A stretch of DNA of 64,000 bases, from positions 62,001 through 126,000 of the forward strand of contig NZ_CANLYI010000004.1 in NCBI RefSeq assembly GCF_947495255.1, in the 5' to 3' direction. Each line of letters begins with the position of its first letter. The stretch's first letter is position 1. Positions 9,290 through 18,519 of the stretch are shown one piece after another. This DNA comes from an uncultured Winogradskyella sp. Lineage in GTDB: Bacteria; Bacteroidota; Bacteroidia; Flavobacteriales; Flavobacteriaceae. A model generated the notes under the pieces. It had not been told where the DNA came from. It was given only the letters and a program-made list of their open reading frames with translations, and searched no databases. A program made the translations under genes and the position numbers.

Positions 9290-10981
9290 ATGGCAAACAA
9301 AAATTTACTCGTTGTTGACGCTTTAAATATTTCGTTTTTTAAGAATAAAATAGAGAAGCATATAATTAAGAATATCACATTTCAAATTGAGACTAATGAA
9401 ATTGTAGCTGTTGTTGGAGAATCTGGTTCAGGTAAATCCATATCATCCTTAGCATTAATGGGATTATTACCAAAACAGATTTCTAAAATCACCTCTGGCT
9501 CTATATTATTTGAAGACAAAAATCTTATTGAGTATTCTGAAAAAGAATTTCAAACCTTAAGAGGAAAAGAAATTGCCATGATTTTTCAAGAACCTATGAG
9601 TTCCTTAAATCCTTCTATGCGTTGTGGTAAACAGGTTGAAGAAATTCTGAAACAACATTTTAAATTATCATCTTCAGAAATTAAATCTGAAGTACTAAAT
9701 CTCTTCGAAAAAGTAAAACTTCCAAGTCCAGAACGTATTTACAAAGCCTATCCTCATGAAATATCTGGAGGACAGAAACAACGTGTAATGATTGCGATGG
9801 CAATTGCCTGTAAACCAAAACTACTAATAGCAGATGAACCAACAACTGCTTTAGACGTTACTGTACAAAAAGAGATTTTAGAATTATTGAAAGACATACA
9901 AACCGAAACAAAAATGAGTGTGCTATTTATTTCTCACGATTTATCTTTAGTCTCTGAATTGGCAGATCGCGTTTTAGTAATGTATAAAGGTGAAATTGTA
10001 GAGCAAGGCACAACTAATGAAATTTTTAACGCACCAAAACATAACTACACCAAAGCATTAATAGGAGCGAGACCTTCAACAGAGTATCGTTTAAAAGAGT
10101 TACCGACCATTTCTGACTTTATGAATGATAGTGTTAGCACAGCAATTATTTCTGATGCTGAGCGAGAAGCAAATCATAAAAAATTATACAACCAAGCCCC
10201 TTTATTAGAAATCATTGATGTAGAAAAAACATACCTATCTAAAACAGGTTGGTTTACAAAAGACCTAGAGTTTAATGCTGTTGATGGTGTGAGCTTTAGA
10301 GTGTTTCCTGGTGAAACCTTAGGTTTAGTCGGTGAATCTGGTTGCGGTAAATCTACTTTAGGAAACGCTATTTTACAACTAGACAAAGCTACTTCAGGTA
10401 AAATTTTATACAAAGGAAATGATATCACAAAGTTAAAACCATCGCAGATGCGTGGTTTAAGAAAAGAGATTCAGATAATATTTCAAGACCCTTTTGCTTC
10501 TTTAAATCCTCGCTTAACTGTTGGTAATGCTATTTTAGAACCTATGGAAGTCCACAATATTGGCAGTTCAAATAATACAAGAAAAGAAAAAGTAATAGAA
10601 ATATTAGAAAAAGTAGGATTAGATGCTTCAGCTTTTGATCGTTATCCACATGAATTTTCTGGAGGACAACGTCAACGTGTTGGTATTGCAAGAACAATAG
10701 CATTAGAACCACAACTTATAGTTTGTGATGAATCTGTTTCTGCATTAGACATTTCTGTACAAGCACAGGTTTTAAACTTATTGAATGATTTAAAAGCGCA
10801 ATTTGGATTTACCTATATATTTATTTCACACGACTTAGCCGTTGTAAAATACATGGCAGATCAACTGCTTGTAATGAATAAAGGAAAAATTGAAGAAATT
10901 GGAGATGCAGACCATATTTATGCATCACCTAAAGAAGCTTACACAAAAAAGCTAATTCATGCTATTCCAAAAGGCTTATAG
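9290..10981 (+). CDS. Fused dipeptide/oligopeptide-type ABC transporter ATPase (two ATPase domains)
   Basis: A 563-residue protein made of two complete nucleotide-binding domains, like DppD and DppF (or OppD/OppF) joined head to tail. Domain 1 has Walker A GESGSGKS at 43-50, ABC signature SGGQKQR and Walker B L-L-I-A-D-E-P; domain 2 has Walker A GESGCGKST near 347, signature SGGQRQR and L-I-V-C-D-E-S. An OppD/F-type C-terminal extension is present in each half. It would energise import of peptides or related solutes, but no permease or binding protein gene is adjacent. It is transcribed divergently from the secreted subtilase, with 155 bases between them. Confidence 0.92.
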   Translation: MANKNLLVVDALNISFFKNKIEKHIIKNITFQIETNEIVAVVGESGSGKSISSLALMGLLPKQISKITSGSILFEDKNLIEYSEKEFQTLRGKEIAMIFQEPMSSLNPSMRCGKQVEEILKQHFKLSSSEIKSEVLNLFEKVKLPSPERIYKAYPHEISGGQKQRVMIAMAIACKPKLLIADEPTTALDVTVQKEILELLKDIQTETKMSVLFISHDLSLVSELADRVLVMYKGEIVEQGTTNEIFNAPKHNYTKALIGARPSTEYRLKELPTISDFMNDSVSTAIISDAEREANHKKLYNQAPLLEIIDVEKTYLSKTGWFTKDLEFNAVDGVSFRVFPGETLGLVGESGCGKSTLGNAILQLDKATSGKILYKGNDITKLKPSQMRGLRKEIQIIFQDPFASLNPRLTVGNAILEPMEVHNIGSSNNTRKEKVIEILEKVGLDASAFDRYPHEFSGGQRQRVGIARTIALEPQLIVCDESVSALDISVQAQVLNLLNDLKAQFGFTYIFISHDLAVVKYMADQLLVMNKGKIEEIGDADHIYASPKEAYTKKLIHAIPKGL

Positions 10982-11101
10982 CATGAATACTTTTTTGGCT
11001 AACTTTAAAACACCTGAGACTAATTCAAATGTGTTTTCTAAAATTGAAAATTCTTCATCTTCATTAAAAGTAGGTTCTGGTAGATTAGAATTCATTTTCA
11101 T
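10976..11101 (-). CDS. Possible small protein of 41 residues
   Basis: A short minus-strand frame starts at an ATG whose complement is 11099-11101 and ends in TAA at 10976-10978, overlapping the last six bases of the convergent ABC ATPase gene. The predicted peptide has an acidic first half (E-P-T-F-N-E-D-E-E-F) and an amphipathic, basic C-terminal half ending in K-L-A-K-K-V-F-M-L. It is too short to identify. The coherent charge pattern suggests a real microprotein, but a chance frame cannot be excluded. Confidence 0.4.
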   Translation of the reverse strand: MKMNSNLPEPTFNEDEEFSILENTFELVSGVLKLAKKVFML

Positions 11102-11272
11102 AATTCATGGTAGATTTGGAACAAAAAGGTAAATTAATTTGGGTTAATCTATTCGTTTCGTTTGGGACTGCAATATGAAACATATTTTGAATTAATCTGC
11201 TTAAATACACTATTAATCGTTGAAATACATATTTTTTTAACACTTAACGTCTTTATCAAAGAAATTACGCAC
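11102..11272. other. Intergenic region, no gene seen
   Basis: About 170 AT-rich bases between the small frame at 10976-11101 and the terminator behind the CoA-transferase genes. I see no RNA gene, repeat or convincing frame. On the minus strand a TACCTTTT sequence just upstream of 11101 could serve the small frame, but it is not an exact match to the usual element. Confidence 0.5.
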
Positions 11273-11298
11273 AAAAAAGTCGCTAAAAGTTAGCGACT
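11272..11298 (-). terminator. Rho-independent terminator of the CoA-transferase operon
   Basis: Perfect 8-bp inverted repeat AGTCGCTA (11278-11285) and TAGCGACT (11291-11298) with a 5-base loop. Read on the minus strand it is followed by six T, placed 25 bases after the scoB stop codon. Confidence 0.85.
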
Positions 11299-11322
11299 CA
11301 TATAGTATTCAGAAAGATTATT

Positions 11323-11976
11323 TTAGATATTCATTTCAGGAATTTCACCTTCAATAATCAAATCTCCTTCTGTAGCATTTTTAATTTCATCTACAGAAAT
11401 CCCAGGTGCCCGTTCTAAAAGTTTAAATCCTTTAGACGTTACTTCTATAACAGCCATGTTAGTTACAATTTTCTTTACACAACCAACTCCAGTTAATGGT
11501 AGAGAGCACTTTTTTAATAATTTAGAAGCTCCTGCTCTATTAGTATGCATCATAGCGACAATGATATTTTCTGCACTTGCTACTAAATCCATTGCGCCTC
11601 CCATTCCTTTAACCATCTTTCCCGGAATTTTCCAATTGGCAATATCTCCATCTTGTGATACTTCCATTGCTCCAAGTATAGTTAAATCTACATGTTGACC
11701 TCTAATCATTGCAAAACTTGTTGCAGAATCAAAAAAGGAAGCACCTGGCAAAGTGGTAATGGTTTGTTTACCTGCATTAATTATATCGGCATCTTCTTCA
11801 CCTTCAAAAGGAAATGGTCCCATACCTAAAACGCCGTTTTCACTTTGAAATTCAACTTCAATATCATCTCTTACAAAATTGGCTACCAAAGTTGGTATTC
11901 CTATCCCTAAATTAACATAGTAACCGTCTTTTACTTCTTGTGCGATACGTTTCGCTATTCCGTTTTTATCTAACAT
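11323..11976 (-). CDS. scoB: 3-oxoacid CoA-transferase subunit B
   Basis: Beta subunit (217 residues) of succinyl-CoA:3-ketoacid CoA-transferase, which moves CoA between succinyl-CoA and acetoacetate in ketone-body and short-chain acid use. The catalytic glutamate is E46 in the conserved S-E-N-G-V-L-G motif, preceded by the glycine-rich G-I-G-I-P-T-L. The G-A-x-x-F-D and G-K-M-V-K-G-M-G-G-A-M-D-L segments are typical of the B subunit. It begins two bases after the stop of the A subunit, so both chains come from one mRNA. An acetoacetate-specific or butyrate-specific variant cannot be ruled out. Confidence 0.94.
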   Translation of the reverse strand: MLDKNGIAKRIAQEVKDGYYVNLGIGIPTLVANFVRDDIEVEFQSENGVLGMGPFPFEGEEDADIINAGKQTITTLPGASFFDSATSFAMIRGQHVDLTILGAMEVSQDGDIANWKIPGKMVKGMGGAMDLVASAENIIVAMMHTNRAGASKLLKKCSLPLTGVGCVKKIVTNMAVIEVTSKGFKLLERAPGISVDEIKNATEGDLIIEGEIPEMNI

Positions 11977-11978
11977 AA

Positions 11979-12680
11979 CTATGCTCTTTTTCTAACTGTT
12001 CGTTGTTCTATTCGTTTTTCAAAATGCACACCTTTAAAAATACGTTGCACAAAAATTCCTGGAATATGAATTTGATTAGGGTCTAATTCTCCAACAGGTA
12101 CTAATTCTTCAACCTCAACAACGGTTACTTTAGCTGCACCGCACATATTAGGATTAAAGTTTCTTGCTGTACCTTTAAATATTAAATTTCCGGCAGCATC
12201 ACCTTTCCATGCTTTAATAAAAGCAAAATCCGCTTTAAATGCATATTCTAATACATGCATTTTACCATCAAATTCTCTTGTTTCTTTTCCTTCTGCGACT
12301 TCCGTTCCGTAACCAGCAGGAGTATAAATTGCTGGAAAACCAGCTTGTGCTGCTCTACATCGTTCTGCTAAAGTGCCTTGAGGTATTAATTCTACATCTA
12401 ATTCGCCAGAAAGCATCTGACGTTCAAACTCATCATTTTCGCCAACATAAGACGAAACCATTTTTTTGATTTGCTTTTGTTGTAATAACAAACCTAAACC
12501 AAAGTCATCTACACCTGCATTATTAGAAATACAGGTTAAACCTTTTATATTAAGTTTTACTAAGTGGGCAATTGCGTTTTCTGGAATTCCGGACAAACCG
12601 AAACCACCAAACATAAAGGTCATATTATCAGCAACACCTTGTAATGCTTCTGAAATATTCTCTACTTTTTTATTGATCAT
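11979..12680 (-). CDS. scoA: 3-oxoacid CoA-transferase subunit A
   Basis: Alpha subunit (233 residues) of the same heterodimeric CoA-transferase. The N-terminal motif [12 protein letters not shown] is the CoA-binding glycine-rich signature of class I CoA-transferase A subunits, and [10 protein letters not shown] and [13 protein letters not shown] are also characteristic. Start is the ATG whose complement is 12678-12680. It is the first gene of a two-gene unit with scoB. Confidence 0.94.
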   Translation of the reverse strand: MINKKVENISEALQGVADNMTFMFGGFGLSGIPENAIAHLVKLNIKGLTCISNNAGVDDFGLGLLLQQKQIKKMVSSYVGENDEFERQMLSGELDVELIPQGTLAERCRAAQAGFPAIYTPAGYGTEVAEGKETREFDGKMHVLEYAFKADFAFIKAWKGDAAGNLIFKGTARNFNPNMCGAAKVTVVEVEELVPVGELDPNQIHIPGIFVQRIFKGVHFEKRIEQRTVRKRA

Positions 12681-12774
12681 ATTGTTTAAAAATTTAGCTT
12701 TTTAAAAATACGAAACTAAGTACTTACTTTATAATTTAATGGTGTTAAATACAGGTGTGACTATTGCTAGATTA

Positions 12775-15132
12775 TTAGAAATCTACATCAACATTATCTT
12801 CAGGTTGCTCTGAACCACCTAAATCCCCTTCGTCTCTTGCTTCACAGTTAATATCAATTTTTAAGTTTGAAGGTTTTTCAAATTTACCCTCTGAGACATC
12901 TAATGTTTTATCAGCATAACAGGCTTTCATGTACAATCCCCAAATTGGCAAAGCCATTGAAGCTCCTTGGCCATAGTGAATTGATTTAAAATGGGCCGCT
13001 CTATCTTCTGCTCCTACCCAAACACCTGTAACTAAATTAGGCACCATTCCCATAAACCAACCATCACTTTGGTTTTGCGTTGTTCCTGTTTTACCAGCTA
13101 TAGGGTTTTTTAATTCATAAGGATAACCAGTCATTATTTCCTTGTAAACAGCAGATTTTGCTAACCAATCTGAATTATGTCTAAGTCGCTTTCCGGAACC
13201 TGCTTGCGTAACCCCTTCCATAAGATTTACAGTAACATAAGCAACTTCTTCACTCAGTACATCTTTACTTTCTGGTTTAAACTGATACAATACAGTACCG
13301 TTTTTATCCTCTATACGTGTTACCATTACTGGTTTATTATAAACACCTTTATTGGCAAACGTAGAATACGCAGCAACCATTTCATAAACACTAATATCTG
13401 GTGTTCCTAAAGCAATAGCAGGTACTGGTAGAATCTCTGAAGTGATTCCTAATTTTTTTGCCATTTCAACCACAGGTTGTGGTCCAATTTCATTCATTAA
13501 ACGAGCCGTAACCGTATTAGTAGAACTTGCCAATGCATCCTTTAAAGTTTGCTTACCAGAGTATTTTCCGTCTGAATTTTTAACAGTCCAAGGTTCTGGA
13601 TTACCATATTTATTGGCTTCAATCGTAATTTGTGTTCTAGGAAAAGAATCACAAGGCGAAAATTGTAATTGATCAATAGCTGTAGCATAAACAAATGGTT
13701 TAAATGTAGAACCCACTTGCCTTGCACCTTGCTTAACCATATCGTACTGAAAATGCTTATAATTCATTCCACCAACCCATGCTTTTACATGACCAGTTAA
13801 AGGATCCATAGACATCATTCCAGGACGTAGAAAAGATTTATAATAACGCATAGAATCAATAGGTTTCATAACCGTATCTACTTCACTAGCTTTACCATCT
13901 ATCCATTTAAACACACGCATTTCTGTAGGCTTCTCAAAAGAAGCTCTAATCTGTTTCTCTGATTTTCCTTGGTTTTTAAGAATTCTCCATCGCTCACCTC
14001 GTTTCATAGCATCATTCATTAGTTTAGTAACCTCTGATTTATCTAAATCTACAAATGGTGCTGTTTTATTTCTATCTGGTGTGTTTTGGTTATCAAACTC
14101 TGCTTGCAATCTTGGCATGTGCTGAGAAATAGCATCTTCCGCATATTGCTGCATCCGAGAATCTATAGTTGTAAAAACTTTTAGACCATCACTATACAAA
14201 TCGTACTTGCTTCCGTCCGGCTTTCTGTTACTTTCCTTATTAGCCCATTCTTTCATAAAACCTCTAAGGTATTCTCTGAAGTAGGTTGCAATTCCTTCAC
14301 GATGGGTTTCAGGAGAGAAGTTTAAATCTAATTCTGTTTTTTGAAGTGAATCTTTTTCGCTTTCGCTAATATATTCATACTTCATCATTTGAAATAAAAC
14401 AACATTACGTCTGTTTTTTACACCAATAGGATTTCTTTTAGGAATAGGATTATATAATGAAGAATTCTTTAACATACCTACAAGCATAGCAGATTCCTTA
14501 ATATCTAAATCCTTTGGTTCTTTTCCAAAATAAATTCTAGCTGCAGAACGAATTCCATCTCCATTATTACCAAAATCATAAATATTTAAATACTGCGCTA
14601 TAATTTCCTCTTTGGTATATTGACGCTCTAAACGAATAGCAATAATCCATTCTCTTACTTTTTGAGAAAGTCTTTCAATAATATTTTTAGAAACTTGTTT
14701 TGTAAATAAATTTTTTGCTAATTGTTGAGAAATCGTACTCGCTCCTCCTCCTGCACCTAATTTATAAATAGCTCTAAGCGTACCTCTACCATCGATACCT
14801 GAATGCTCATAAAACCGAACATCTTCAGTTGCAATCAATGCTTCTACTATGTTTTCTGGTAAGTCTTCAAAAACAATAGGTGTTCTATTATCATCAAAAT
14901 AGAATTTACCCAATGTTTTATCATCTGAAGAAATAATTTCCGTTGCTAAATTTGTCTCAGGATTTTCTAACTTAGTATGATCTGGCATTTCACCTAACGC
15001 TCCCAAAGAGGCTAATAGAAAAATCAAAACGATAGCTACTAAACCACCTAAAAAAAGTATCCAAAACCAACGTACGTATTTTGTATAATCTAAAGTCTCT
15101 GTTTTAGACTGTGTTGTTTTCTTTTTTGCCAT
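12775..15132 (-). CDS. Bifunctional penicillin-binding protein 1A (transglycosylase/transpeptidase)
   Basis: A 785-residue class A PBP that polymerises glycan strands and cross-links peptides in the periplasm. One membrane anchor lies at about 21-46. The GT51 glycosyltransferase domain has catalytic E103 in ATEDVRFYEH and the G-A-S-T-I-S-Q-Q-L-A-K-N motif. The transpeptidase domain has S475-T-F-K, S-S-T-N, and K-T-G-T-T motifs. The C-terminal tail is acidic (D-N-V-D-V-D-F). It is preceded five bases upstream by gldH, so cell-wall and gliding genes share a transcript. This order (ricT, gldH, PBP1A) looks like a conserved flavobacterial arrangement. Confidence 0.95.
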   Translation of the reverse strand: MAKKKTTQSKTETLDYTKYVRWFWILFLGGLVAIVLIFLLASLGALGEMPDHTKLENPETNLATEIISSDDKTLGKFYFDDNRTPIVFEDLPENIVEALIATEDVRFYEHSGIDGRGTLRAIYKLGAGGGASTISQQLAKNLFTKQVSKNIIERLSQKVREWIIAIRLERQYTKEEIIAQYLNIYDFGNNGDGIRSAARIYFGKEPKDLDIKESAMLVGMLKNSSLYNPIPKRNPIGVKNRRNVVLFQMMKYEYISESEKDSLQKTELDLNFSPETHREGIATYFREYLRGFMKEWANKESNRKPDGSKYDLYSDGLKVFTTIDSRMQQYAEDAISQHMPRLQAEFDNQNTPDRNKTAPFVDLDKSEVTKLMNDAMKRGERWRILKNQGKSEKQIRASFEKPTEMRVFKWIDGKASEVDTVMKPIDSMRYYKSFLRPGMMSMDPLTGHVKAWVGGMNYKHFQYDMVKQGARQVGSTFKPFVYATAIDQLQFSPCDSFPRTQITIEANKYGNPEPWTVKNSDGKYSGKQTLKDALASSTNTVTARLMNEIGPQPVVEMAKKLGITSEILPVPAIALGTPDISVYEMVAAYSTFANKGVYNKPVMVTRIEDKNGTVLYQFKPESKDVLSEEVAYVTVNLMEGVTQAGSGKRLRHNSDWLAKSAVYKEIMTGYPYELKNPIAGKTGTTQNQSDGWFMGMVPNLVTGVWVGAEDRAAHFKSIHYGQGASMALPIWGLYMKACYADKTLDVSEGKFEKPSNLKIDINCEARDEGDLGGSEQPEDNVDVDF

Positions 15133-15137
15133 ATTTA

Positions 15138-15653
15138 CTACTTTTGAGCCTGTTCTACTCTAAATCCAATATCTGTTATTCCTTGTAAATTTTCTACACC
15201 ATTTACTTCGCCATTATTTCTCATGGCATGCTGTATATTAACAGTGTAGTCTCCTTCTTCGCTAAACTTAAAAGGCGTTTTAAAACCTCTAAACCACAAT
15301 TTATTTTCTTTAATATCTGAAAACCCTGTTCCTAAAAGTTCACCATTTGGTGCTGCCATTTTATACTCTAAAGTATCTTTTACAGCTTTTCCGTTAGGAT
15401 AATTTAATTCTACAAGAAGAAATAAATTACTAAACTTATAAGCATCTGTATTCCTTAAATTAACATACAAATTGTAATTATTAATAGTATCTGGAGCTTT
15501 AAAATTAAAACTGGCAACGGAATCTTTATTCCACTCATTAGGTACTGATTGATACTCATCAAATACAGCATTTGAGTCGCAACTTGTAATTAAAAAACAA
15601 CTGAGTACAACTAAAAATAACCGATTAGTCTTTTTTAGCATTTGGTTTAGCAT
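15138..15653 (-). CDS. gldH: Gliding motility lipoprotein GldH
   Basis: A 171-residue lipoprotein with signal sequence and lipidation cysteine at C25 (I-T-S-C). The body fits GldH (S-V-P-x-x-W near residue 38, Y-N-L-Y-V-N-L-R-N near 65, G-x-x-L-G-T-G near 110). GldH is needed for Flavobacterium gliding together with GldB, GldD and GldJ. The first ATG lies inside the ricT reading frame and overlaps it by 29 bases; a second ATG at 15641 would reduce this to 17 bases. The overlap suggests translational coupling. Confidence 0.9.
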   Translation of the reverse strand: MLNQMLKKTNRLFLVVLSCFLITSCDSNAVFDEYQSVPNEWNKDSVASFNFKAPDTINNYNLYVNLRNTDAYKFSNLFLLVELNYPNGKAVKDTLEYKMAAPNGELLGTGFSDIKENKLWFRGFKTPFKFSEEGDYTVNIQHAMRNNGEVNGVENLQGITDIGFRVEQAQK

Positions 15654-16878
15654 TTGTTTTGGCTTTTGGTTTTTGATTGCGGTTTCGATTTTGAGATTTA
15701 TTAGTGTTTGTATTACCCTTATTGTTGTTTCGGTTTTTGTTATTTCTGTTACTCTTATTGTTTTTACGTTTCTTATTCGGTTTTGGACTATCGAAACGTG
15801 TTAAACTATCTTGACCTACAACGTTCTCAAACTCATTTTTAGTGTCTTCTATGTGCTCGGCAGCATATTCTTCTAGACTTGCTACTTTTTCTCTCTTCTT
15901 ATTTTTCTCTATGATTTCATTGGCTTGCTCTGTAGTAATAATGTGCCAATTCATCCATTCACCTTCATATGCATACCACATTAAACCTTTAAAAATGTCA
16001 GTTTTTTGACAAACCGCATTTCCTTTTTCAGTGTATAGTTTAATGTCAGATTTAGGAAACGCTTTTAAGGCATCTAAATATGAATCTAACTCATAATTAA
16101 GACAACATTTTAGCTTTCCACATTGTCCTGCAAGCTTTAATGGATTTAAAGATAATTGCTGGTAACGGGCCGCAGATGTACTGACTGATCTAAAATCTGT
16201 TAACCATGTAGAACAGCATAATTCCCTACCACAAGAACCAATACCTCCAAGCCTTGCAGCTTCTTGTCTAAAGCCAACTTGTTTCATCTCAATACGCGTT
16301 CTAAACTCACGTGCAAAGACTTTAATTAACTCTCTAAAATCTACACGTTCTTCAGCTGTGTAATAAAAAGTTGCTTTACTTCCGTCACCTTGAAATTCAA
16401 TATCCGAAATTTTCATTTTCAGATTTAAATCTATAGCAAATTGACGGGCTCTTACCTTCATTGGTTCTTCCTTATCTCTAGCAGTTGACCAAATATCAAT
16501 ATCTTTTTGTGATGCTTTTCGGTATATTTTTAAAACGTTTTCAGCGTCGTCAAGTCTCACTTTTTTACGCTTCATTTGTATACTTACTAACTCACCAGTA
16601 AGTGTAACCATTCCAATGTCGTGACCAGATTTTGCCTGAGTCGCAACAATATCTCCAATACTAAGTGTAAGGTTTTCTGTGTTTTTATAATAGTGTTTTC
16701 TTCCGTTTTTAAAACGTACTTCTACACCAATAAACGGTTTTTGTCCGTTTGGAAGCGACATGTTTGCTAACCAATCAAAAACAGTGAGTTTATTACAGCT
16801 ATCTGTGCCGCAAGTCCCATTGTTTTTGCATCCTTTTGGTTGGCCATCTTCTCCAGTTGCGCAACTGTTACAAGCCAT
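15625..16878 (-). CDS. ricT: PSP1 domain protein, RicT/YaaT family
   Basis: A 417-residue protein with the PSP1 C-terminal domain (about 110-290). It has the paired cysteines C-G-R-E-L-C-C and C-G-K-L-K-C-C typical of the RicT (YaaT) family, plus a Cys-rich N terminus (C-N-S-C, C-K-N-N-G-T-C-G-T-D-S-C). In Bacillus, RicT with RicA and RicF forms an iron-sulfur complex that affects RNA processing by RNase Y; a comparable role here is inference. The last 55 residues are an Asn/Lys/Arg-rich low-complexity tail, probably disordered and nucleic-acid binding. First gene of the ricT-gldH-PBP unit. Confidence 0.9.
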   Translation of the reverse strand: MACNSCATGEDGQPKGCKNNGTCGTDSCNKLTVFDWLANMSLPNGQKPFIGVEVRFKNGRKHYYKNTENLTLSIGDIVATQAKSGHDIGMVTLTGELVSIQMKRKKVRLDDAENVLKIYRKASQKDIDIWSTARDKEEPMKVRARQFAIDLNLKMKISDIEFQGDGSKATFYYTAEERVDFRELIKVFAREFRTRIEMKQVGFRQEAARLGGIGSCGRELCCSTWLTDFRSVSTSAARYQQLSLNPLKLAGQCGKLKCCLNYELDSYLDALKAFPKSDIKLYTEKGNAVCQKTDIFKGLMWYAYEGEWMNWHIITTEQANEIIEKNKKREKVASLEEYAAEHIEDTKNEFENVVGQDSLTRFDSPKPNKKRKNNKSNRNNKNRNNNKGNTNTNKSQNRNRNQKPKAKTNAKPNAKKD

Positions 16879-17038
16879 AAAAATTTTATATATTAAATCT
16901 AGACTCTTTAAAATACTAGATATCGGATTCGTAAATAATTAATGAGTAAAGATAAGATTATTTCTTTAGCTTACTAAGACCCAAACTTTATTGTTTTTAT
17001 TCTGAACAATAAAGAAGCAACGGTCAATAAGGCTTTTA

Positions 17039-17269
17039 TTATATATTTTTGACTGAAATAATTTTTACAGGACAAGCTTTTGCAGCATTTTCGCTTGGTT
17101 CTAAAAGCTCATAATCCTTAGATTTAAGTGTAAAAAAGCCTTTTTTTTCTTCGGAATGAAGCAAAACTGATTTACCATCTTTTTTAGACATTTGAAACTG
17201 ATTTGGTGCTAGCTCCACACAGTAATTACAACCAATGCATTTTTGTCGTTGTAAAGTAATAACAACCAT
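17039..17269 (-). CDS. Small 4Fe-4S-type ferredoxin
   Basis: A 76-residue ferredoxin of the single-cluster type. The C-I-G-C-N-Y-C motif near residues 11-17 supplies three ligands and the C-P-V near residue 66 the fourth. Its ATG overlaps the stop codon of the upstream U32 peptidase-like gene (TAATG), a strong sign of translational coupling and of a shared function. The U32 hydroxylases carry iron-sulfur clusters, so this ferredoxin is a plausible electron donor, which is inference from context. Confidence 0.88.
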   Translation of the reverse strand: MVVITLQRQKCIGCNYCVELAPNQFQMSKKDGKSVLLHSEEKKGFFTLKSKDYELLEPSENAAKACPVKIISVKNI

Positions 17270-18513
17270 TAGGCTTCCACTTTATTTTCTACAATTTTAT
17301 ATAACTTATCTGATGGTCTAATTCTAAAATCTAAAGGAATTGTAATAGAATCGCCTTTAGTTCCTTTTAATAATTGCTCATCATTAACCAACATTTGCTT
17401 TAATTGAAACTCTTTGGCTCCTGTTGTTGGACCTGTAATTAAAATAGTATCATCTATAGAAAGGTCATACGCTTCAATTTTAAATTCTCCTACTTTAGCT
17501 TTAGGGTAAAAATGAACCCCTTTACCAATATAAACTTTCTTTTGTGTCGCATGGCTACCTGAACCTTTACTCCATTCACCTAGTTTCTGACCTAAATAAT
17601 AACCGCTCCAAAAACCACGATTATAAACCTTTTCTAATTCTTGCACCCAAGAAATAACTTGTTCTTTAGAATAATTATCAATGGCTATGCTATCGATGGC
17701 TTCTCTGTAACATTTTATAACTTTAGCAACATATTCTGGCGCTCTACCTCGACCTTCAATTTTTAAAACTTTAATACCAGCACCTGCAACTTGGTCTAAG
17801 AAATCTATAGTACATAAATCTTTAGGCGACATAATGTACTCGTTATCTAAGTCCATTTCCACACCAGTTTCCTGATCTATTACGGTATATTTTTTTCTGC
17901 AATTTTGCTTACAAGCACCTCTATTTGCAGATGAATTGTGCGAATGCAAACTCATATAACATTTGCCAGAAACAGCCATACAAAGTGCACCATGACCAAA
18001 AATTTCGATTTCAATTAATCTGCCAGATGGTCCCGTTATCTGCTCTTTTTCAATTTGTTCTGTTATGTATTTTACTTGGCGTAAGCTTAACTCTCTACTC
18101 AATACCATAGTATCTGCAAAGAGTGCATAGAATTTTACGGTTTCAATATTTGTAATATTAATCTGTGTAGAGATATGCACTTCCATATTGTGCTCTCTTG
18201 CTACAGCAATTACAGCTTGATCCATTGCAATAACAGCAGTAACGTTTGCTTGTTTTGCTTGCTTAATCAATGTTTTTACAATTGATAAATCATGATCGTA
18301 AATGATGGTATTTAAAGTAAGATACGTTCTAACGTTTTTTGCTTCGCATCGTTTTACAATTTCTGGTAAATCTTCTAATGTAAAATTAATTGTAGCTCTC
18401 GCTCTCATATTGAGTTGCTCTACGCCAAAGTAAATTGAATCTGCACCATTATCTAAGGCTGCCTGCATAGATTCAAAATTTCCTGCAGGTGCCATTAACT
18501 CTATATTTTGCAT
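17269..18513 (-). CDS. U32 family protein, predicted tRNA uridine-34 hydroxylase (TrhP-like)
   Basis: A 414-residue member of peptidase family U32. N-terminal A-P-A-G-N-F-E-S-M and G-A-D-S-I-Y-F-G motifs open the TIM-barrel domain. The four cluster-binding cysteines are in C-M-A-V-S-G-K-C and R-G-A-C-K-Q-N-C. Family members TrhP (YegQ), RlhA and UbiU/UbiV are iron-sulfur proteins that hydroxylate RNA or ubiquinone precursors with prephenate rather than O2. The assignment to TrhP rather than RlhA rests on length and on the neighbouring trhO gene, which ends six bases upstream and makes the same modification by another route. Confidence 0.82.
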   Translation of the reverse strand: MQNIELMAPAGNFESMQAALDNGADSIYFGVEQLNMRARATINFTLEDLPEIVKRCEAKNVRTYLTLNTIIYDHDLSIVKTLIKQAKQANVTAVIAMDQAVIAVAREHNMEVHISTQINITNIETVKFYALFADTMVLSRELSLRQVKYITEQIEKEQITGPSGRLIEIEIFGHGALCMAVSGKCYMSLHSHNSSANRGACKQNCRKKYTVIDQETGVEMDLDNEYIMSPKDLCTIDFLDQVAGAGIKVLKIEGRGRAPEYVAKVIKCYREAIDSIAIDNYSKEQVISWVQELEKVYNRGFWSGYYLGQKLGEWSKGSGSHATQKKVYIGKGVHFYPKAKVGEFKIEAYDLSIDDTILITGPTTGAKEFQLKQMLVNDEQLLKGTKGDSITIPLDFRIRPSDKLYKIVENKVEA

Positions 18514-18519
18514 AACTAA

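Noticed and set aside
16986..17014. CTTTATTGTT / AACAATAAAG hairpin as a terminator of the ferredoxin gene
   Set aside because: It lacks a T-run directly behind the stem on the minus strand, so it is at best a weak structure.
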